The notes below the pieces were generated by a model. It worked only from the letters and a program-made list of their open reading frames with translations. It searched no databases and was not told the origin of the DNA. From contig CAZOAR010000014.1 of NCBI GenBank assembly GCA_964577985.1, positions 1 through 62,849 of the forward strand: a DNA stretch of 62,849 nucleotides, read 5' to 3'. How positions within the stretch are numbered: position 1 is the stretch's first letter; each line of letters opens with the position of its first letter. The position numbers and the translations under genes are program-made. Shown one piece after another: positions 58,971-62,849 of the stretch. This DNA is from CAZOAR01 sp964577985. GTDB lineage: Bacteria > Gemmatimonadota > CAZMKB01 > CAZNLH01.

Positions 58971-60515
58971 ATGTTTAACAAGATCCTCATAGCGAATAGA
59001 GGAGAGATAGCCCTGCGTGTCATAAGGTCGTGCAGGGAGCACGGCGTACGGACGGTCGCGATCTTCTCCGAGGTGGATCGCGACACACCCGCGGTCTGGG
59101 AGGCGGATGAAGCATTTCTCATCGGCCCTCCTCCCGCGCTTGAGAGCTACCTGAACATAGACAGAATAATAGAGACGGCGTTGCGTTCGGGTGCCGAGGC
59201 TGTACATCCGGGGTATGGTTTCCTGGCTGAGAATCACACCTTCGCCAGACGATGCCGGGAAGCAGGGCTCGTTCTTGTGGGCCCCACCCCGGACGCGATG
59301 GAGAAGATGGGTGACAAGGCGATGGCGCGGCTGGCGATGATGGAAGCGGGAGTGCCCGTAATCCCCGGGACCACGAAAGGCCTCGAGGATGGTAACGATG
59401 CCGTCAAGGCCTCGAAGAAGGTAGGTTTCCCTCTCCTGCTCAAACCTGTCGCCGGCGGGGGCGGCAAGGGGATGCGTGTGGTCAGGGAAAAAGGTGATCT
59501 CCTGGATGCATTCAAGCTTTGCCGCAGTGAGGCGGAGAAGGCCTTCGGAGATGGCAGGATTTATCTGGAGCGCTACCTGCAGGATCCGCGGCACATAGAA
59601 GTCCAGATATTGGCCGATGGCATGGGAAACGTGGTCCATCTGGGAGAGAGAGAGTGCTCTATCCAGCGGCGGCATCAGAAACTGATCGAGGAGGCACCGT
59701 CCACGATCGTGACCGGGGACTTGAGGGAAAAACTCGGCGCGTGGGCCTGTCAGGCGGCGATTTCCTCAGGATATTCGAACGCGGGGACTGTGGAGTTCCT
59801 GCGGGATAAGAACGGAGACATATATTTCCTGGAGATGAATACCCGACTCCAGGTCGAGCATCCCGTCACGGAGATGATTACGGGAATCGACATTGTCGCC
59901 ATGCAGTTGAAGATCGCGTCGGGCGAGGAACTCGACGTTTCACAGGACGACATTTCCTTCCGGGGGGCGTCCATAGAGTGTCGCATATCGAGCGAGGATC
60001 CGTACGACAACTTCCTTCCTTCCTCCGGCGTGATCGAAGGATATGAACCACCCGGGGGACCATGGGTGAGGGTGGACAGTGGGGTCATGGCTGGAAACGA
60101 GATAACGCTCTTCTACGACCCTCTTTTTGCCAAGCTCGTTGTCTGGGCGGAAGATCGCGAGAAGGCCATGGGCAGAATGGCTCGGGCGCTCGAGGAATTC
60201 CGGGTGGCGGGTGTCATGACGACCATTCCATTTCACCGGTCGATGATGGATAATAACCGATTTCGTAGCGGAGATTATCACACAGGCCTCCTCGACGAGG
60301 AGTCCGGTGAAGAGTCGGCCGCAGACGTCGGTGAGGAAGAGATCGCCGTGGCGGCGCTCCTGGCTCATCTCACCGGGGGGAAGCGGTCCGCGCGCCCGAG
60401 TTCCGGCGGCTTCTATGACAGGCGTGTGGTGTCGGGCTGGCACAGGAAGGGCCTGGAGGAGTCGATCGGAAGTCGAGCTACATGGAGAAGACTCAAGGAA
60501 AGGGGAGAAGGCTGA
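58971..60515 (+). CDS. Biotin carboxylase subunit of acyl-CoA carboxylase
   Basis: A 514-residue ATP-grasp enzyme that carboxylates biotin on the carrier protein. It begins MFNKILIANRGEIALRVIRS, with HPGYGFLAENHTFARRC (about 82-98), the glycine-rich loop KPVAGGGGKGMRVV (about 163-176), ERECSIQRRHQKLIEEAP and the catalytic FLEMNTRLQVEHPVTE. Biotin carboxylases have about 450 residues; the extra ~60 C-terminal residues (rich in Glu, Ser and Arg) suggest part of a linker found in fused PccA, here cut off from the carrier by a stop. The biotin carrier gene starts at the next base after the stop. Confidence 0.93.
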   Translation: MFNKILIANRGEIALRVIRSCREHGVRTVAIFSEVDRDTPAVWEADEAFLIGPPPALESYLNIDRIIETALRSGAEAVHPGYGFLAENHTFARRCREAGLVLVGPTPDAMEKMGDKAMARLAMMEAGVPVIPGTTKGLEDGNDAVKASKKVGFPLLLKPVAGGGGKGMRVVREKGDLLDAFKLCRSEAEKAFGDGRIYLERYLQDPRHIEVQILADGMGNVVHLGERECSIQRRHQKLIEEAPSTIVTGDLREKLGAWACQAAISSGYSNAGTVEFLRDKNGDIYFLEMNTRLQVEHPVTEMITGIDIVAMQLKIASGEELDVSQDDISFRGASIECRISSEDPYDNFLPSSGVIEGYEPPGGPWVRVDSGVMAGNEITLFYDPLFAKLVVWAEDREKAMGRMARALEEFRVAGVMTTIPFHRSMMDNNRFRSGDYHTGLLDEESGEESAADVGEEEIAVAALLAHLTGGKRSARPSSGGFYDRRVVSGWHRKGLEESIGSRATWRRLKERGEG

Positions 60516-61028
60516 TTGCAACAGCGATTCTGGGTCAGGGGCAGGGGTGAGGGACAGTTCATCGATTTCGAGGAGAGAAGCCAGGGCCCCTCGATCAGGA
60601 CAGGGGAGAAGGAAAGCTCGATCAACATCTCCACCAGACCGGGATCTCCCTTCTTCCATCTGCTCGTAGATGGACGCTCATACCCGTGCGCATTCCAGGA
60701 AGAGGAACACACGGTCGTGCTGAACGTACGTGGCAGGCGATACCGTTTTGAAGTACTCTCCGAGCGCAGGAAGCGGATTCGTGATCTCGGTATCTCCGAT
60801 GAAGAGGAGATCAGCGACAGGAACATAGTCGCGCCTATCCCCGGGCTGATTGTCGAGATAGAAGTCTCGGCGGGGGACATGGTCGCAGCAGGGGATGGCA
60901 TTGTCATAATTGAAGCGATGAAGATGGAAAACGAGCTCAAGGCCGCGGGCCCGGGGATCGTGAAGGAGATCAAGGTGAGCAAAGGTGAGCCCGTGGATCA
61001 GGGCCAGCTCCTGGTGGTCATCGCGTAG
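60516..61028 (+). CDS. Biotin carboxyl carrier protein subunit
   Basis: A 170-residue protein whose last ~75 residues form a biotinyl domain with the modification motif EAMKMENELK (biotinylated Lys near residue 136). The front half (about 1-90) is beta-rich (SINISTRPGSPFFHLLVDGR, VVLNVRGRRYRFEVL) and resembles the BT-like domain of PccA-type enzymes that holds carboxylase to carboxyltransferase. The TTG start lies immediately after the stop of the biotin carboxylase, with no gap. Together with the two upstream genes it completes a three-subunit acyl-CoA carboxylase. Confidence 0.92.
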   Translation: MQQRFWVRGRGEGQFIDFEERSQGPSIRTGEKESSINISTRPGSPFFHLLVDGRSYPCAFQEEEHTVVLNVRGRRYRFEVLSERRKRIRDLGISDEEEISDRNIVAPIPGLIVEIEVSAGDMVAAGDGIVIIEAMKMENELKAAGPGIVKEIKVSKGEPVDQGQLLVVIA

Positions 61029-61049
61029 GGGCGAACTTTGTGTTCGCCC
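61029..61049 (+). repeat. Palindromic hairpin of dispersed-repeat type
   Basis: GGGCGAAC-TTTGT-GTTCGCCC is a perfect 8-bp stem with a 5-base loop, starting right after the carrier stop codon. It has no T-run. Its sequence resembles a palindrome that I believe is scattered between genes in many bacterial genomes. Confidence 0.6.
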
Positions 61050-61064
61050 GGTATAGGCTGGTTC

Positions 61065-62714
61065 ATGGCTGAGAGAGAAAAGAAAAACAGAAGAGAGTTC
61101 GTGACCTCCTCGGGAATCCCTGTCGAACCCCTCTACTACCGGGACTCACTGGAAGGCATCGACCTCGACGCGGATCTCGGACGGCCGGGTCAATACCCGT
61201 TCACCAGGGGTGTCTATCGGGACATGTACCGGGGCCGTACGTGGACTATGCGGCAATACGCGGGGTTCGGCACAACGGAGGAAACCAATAAGCGATATCA
61301 TTTTCTCCTCGATCGTGGACAGACAGGCCTCTCTGTCGCTTTTGATCTTCCCACACAAATGGGATATGACTCGGACGACCCGCGCGTTGTTGGAGAAGTA
61401 GGGAGAGTCGGAGTTGCGGTCGATTCCCTGGACGACATGAAGCGGCTGTTTCAGGGTATTCCGCTCGACAAGGTCAGCACATCGATGACCATAAACGCGA
61501 CCGCACCGATCATTCTCGCGATGTATCTGTGTCTGGCCGAGGATCGTGGCATCCCCCTGAGCGAGCTCAGAGGAACCGTTCAGAACGACCTGCTCAAGGA
61601 ATACGTGGCAAGGGGGACGTTCATATTTCCGCCTGATTCGTCGATGCGCCTTACCGTGGATCTTATCGACCACGTCGGCCGAAGCTGCCCGCGGTGGAAT
61701 CCCATATCGATAAGTGGATATCACATGCGGGAGGCCGGGGCGACGGCGGTCCAGGAAGTGGCGTTCACTCTCTCGAACGCCCTTGCCTACTTTGACGCGG
61801 TGATCGAGAGAGGAACAGGCGTGGATCAGTTCGCTCAAAGGGCATCCTTCTTCTTCGCGTGTCACAACAATTTTTTTGAGGAGATAGCGAAATTCCGTGC
61901 CGCGAGACGCATATGGTCGAGACTGATGAGAGAAAAGTACGGGGCGGTGGATGATAATTCCTGCAGATTGAGGTTTCATACCCAGACCTCTGGAGTGACG
62001 CTTACAGCGCAGGAGCCGGGTAATAATGTCGTGAGGGTGGCCTACCAGGCGCTCGCTTCTGTCCTGGGAGGGACACAGTCTCTGCACACAAACTCCATGG
62101 ATGAGGCACTGTCGCTGCCGGCTGAGGAATCGGTGCTCATCGCGCTCAGGACCCAGCAGATACTGGCGGGTGAGACCGGTGTTGCCGACACGCCCGATCC
62201 GCTGGGGGGCTCCTTTTTTGTCGAGTCAATGACGCGGGAGCTGGAGAAAAGGGCAGTCGAGATGATGGATAAGATCTCCGCTATGGGTGGCGCCGTCGAA
62301 GCGGTCAAGAGCGGATACATGGAGAACGAGATTCGCAAGAGCGCCTACCGCGAACAGAGGATGGTGGAGAGTGGAGAGAGGGAGGTCGTTGGTGTGATCA
62401 GGACGGGCGAAAAGAAGAAAGTTCAGGCTCCCTCTCCTGGCAGGAGCAGCGAGGGCACGTTCGGTTTCTCCGACGAGGAGAAGGCGCGAACGCTTCAGAA
62501 GGAGAAGATCGCCGGTCTGAGGGAGAGGCGCGACAAACGCAGGGCGACCAGGGCGCTCGAGGATCTCAAGAGTGCCGCCCGGGCGAAAGATGAAAACCTG
62601 ATGCCCCACATTGGAGAGGCTGTTCGCGCAGACTGCACGGTGGGCGAGATGAGTGACGCCCTCCGCGGCGTATTAGGAGGCTACCGCAAGCCCCCGCTGA
62701 GTTTTACCTCCTGA
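61065..62714 (+). CDS. Methylmalonyl-CoA mutase large subunit (catalytic domain only)
   Basis: A 549-residue catalytic subunit interconverting methylmalonyl-CoA and succinyl-CoA. ATG 61065 is preferred; a TTG at 61038 lies in the loop of the hairpin. Family blocks are YPFTRGVYRDMYRGRTWTMR (about 46-65), YAGFGTTEETNKRYHFLL, GLSVAFDLPTQMGYDSDDP, ISGYHMREAGATAVQEVAFT (about 219-238), FRLHTQTSGVTLTAQEP-like sequence (LRFHTQTSGVTLTAQEP) and GGTQSLHTNSMDEALSLP. It ends before any cobalamin-binding DxHxxG domain, so a separate B12-binding subunit must be encoded elsewhere. It would use the product of the carboxylase encoded upstream. Confidence 0.93.
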   Translation: MAEREKKNRREFVTSSGIPVEPLYYRDSLEGIDLDADLGRPGQYPFTRGVYRDMYRGRTWTMRQYAGFGTTEETNKRYHFLLDRGQTGLSVAFDLPTQMGYDSDDPRVVGEVGRVGVAVDSLDDMKRLFQGIPLDKVSTSMTINATAPIILAMYLCLAEDRGIPLSELRGTVQNDLLKEYVARGTFIFPPDSSMRLTVDLIDHVGRSCPRWNPISISGYHMREAGATAVQEVAFTLSNALAYFDAVIERGTGVDQFAQRASFFFACHNNFFEEIAKFRAARRIWSRLMREKYGAVDDNSCRLRFHTQTSGVTLTAQEPGNNVVRVAYQALASVLGGTQSLHTNSMDEALSLPAEESVLIALRTQQILAGETGVADTPDPLGGSFFVESMTRELEKRAVEMMDKISAMGGAVEAVKSGYMENEIRKSAYREQRMVESGEREVVGVIRTGEKKKVQAPSPGRSSEGTFGFSDEEKARTLQKEKIAGLRERRDKRRATRALEDLKSAARAKDENLMPHIGEAVRADCTVGEMSDALRGVLGGYRKPPLSFTS

Positions 62715-62726
62715 AGCGCCACCGCC

Positions 62727-62745
62727 ATTCCGGCTTCTCCGGAAT
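62727..62745 (+). other. Hairpin downstream of mutase gene
   Basis: ATTCCGG-CTTCT-CCGGAAT is a perfect 7-bp stem with a 5-base loop, 12 bases after the stop. There is no T-run; it may protect the mRNA end or be a weak terminator. Confidence 0.5.
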
Positions 62746-62766
62746 CGGTCCAGCGCGCCCTCTCGA

Positions 62767-62795
62767 TTGACAATAATCTCCTCTGTCGCTATACT
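62767..62795 (+). promoter_or_regulatory. Consensus promoter for tmRNA
   Basis: TTGACA (62767-62772), 17-base spacer, TATACT (62790-62795), 8 bases before the predicted tmRNA 5' end. Confidence 0.82.
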
Positions 62796-62803
62796 TATAG
62801 CAT

Positions 62804-62849
62804 GGGGGCGAATGGTTTCGACGGTGGTGGAATGGGATAGAGAACGCAT
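62804..62849 (+). ncRNA. ssrA: tmRNA (transfer-messenger RNA), 5' end only
   Basis: The window ends inside the first 46 bases of ssrA. The start GGGGGCGAATGGTTTCGACGG is the conserved tmRNA 5' end: acceptor strand followed by the GGTTTCGACGG segment of the tRNA-like domain. Placement 8 bases after a consensus -10 supports the 5' end at 62804. The tag reading frame and the 3' half with CCA lie beyond the window. tmRNA rescues ribosomes stalled on broken mRNAs together with SmpB. Confidence 0.9.

Noticed and set aside
61146..62087. 313-codon open frame on the minus strand
   Set aside because: Antisense to the methylmalonyl-CoA mutase gene and without motifs.
1..62849. CRISPR array, insertion sequence, prophage or restriction system
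   Set aside because: No regular repeat-spacer pattern, transposase, integrase, phage structural or methylase genes were seen.

Overview
The window reads as one stretch of a Gram-negative chromosome, moderately GC-rich by eye, with tightly packed genes that are mostly on the + strand. Evidence for an LPS-bearing diderm is a Kdo/Lpt block (kdsB, kdsA, kdsD, lptC, lptA, lptB), several outer-membrane barrels and lipoproteins. Secreted proteins that end in FlgD/T9SS-like C-terminal domains, PorV-like barrels, a GH57 branching enzyme, lamin-tail-domain proteins, and HprK beside rpoN and hpf together suggest the FCB superphylum or a neighbour (for example Krumholzibacteriota, Eisenbacteria or Latescibacterota). 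This placement is an inference from gene content and protein style. No rRNA gene is present to confirm it.

Layout. 1-9448: housekeeping operons (radC, rel, uvrB, tsaE, tsaB, rimI; then accD, folC). 9449-16208: an accessory surface region with a strong promoter and long leader driving a secreted protein and a matrixin-type zinc protease, a strong terminator, then a three-gene set (lamin-tail/FlgD-like protein, PorV-like barrel, helix-hairpin-helix protein with a probable outer-membrane barrel). 16214-18276 (minus): GH57 branching enzyme and a DUF3467 protein. 18452-27178: valS, an Ig-like lipoprotein, a beta-propeller protein with sorting-type C-terminus, a glycosyltransferase, selA and gmhB. 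27393-29254: a near-consensus sigma-54 promoter, a small orphan gene and an Omp85-like barrel. 29300-38818: CTP/Kdo/LPS-transport genes followed by rpoN, hpf and hprK. 38892-46773: a mannose-family PTS (EIIA, EIIB, EIIC, EIID, HPr, Enzyme I), then SIS-type sugar-phosphate isomerase, sugar nucleotidyltransferase and metK. 46906-50836: a bifunctional-nuclease-domain protein, a second lamin-tail protein behind a second sigma-54-like promoter, tandem hairpins, and two minus-strand envelope genes. 50991-57350: aroA, plsC, a six-domain S1 protein and an LpoA-like lipoprotein. 57415-62714: propionyl-CoA-type carboxylase in three subunits and the large subunit of methylmalonyl-CoA mutase. The window ends inside the 5' part of tmRNA (ssrA), behind a consensus promoter.

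How the parts fit. Phosphorelay residues sit at their canonical positions (HPr His15 and Ser46), and HprK is encoded next door, so the PTS looks both transport-competent and regulated by HPr-Ser phosphorylation. Its sugar phosphates could feed the isomerase and nucleotidyltransferase that follow. RpoN is encoded here, and two good sigma-54 sites plus one weak one lie upstream of an orphan small gene and both lamin-tail genes, suggesting a sigma-54 link to surface proteins. The most unusual region is 9836-16208. No CRISPR array, insertion sequence, prophage or tRNA gene was recognised.
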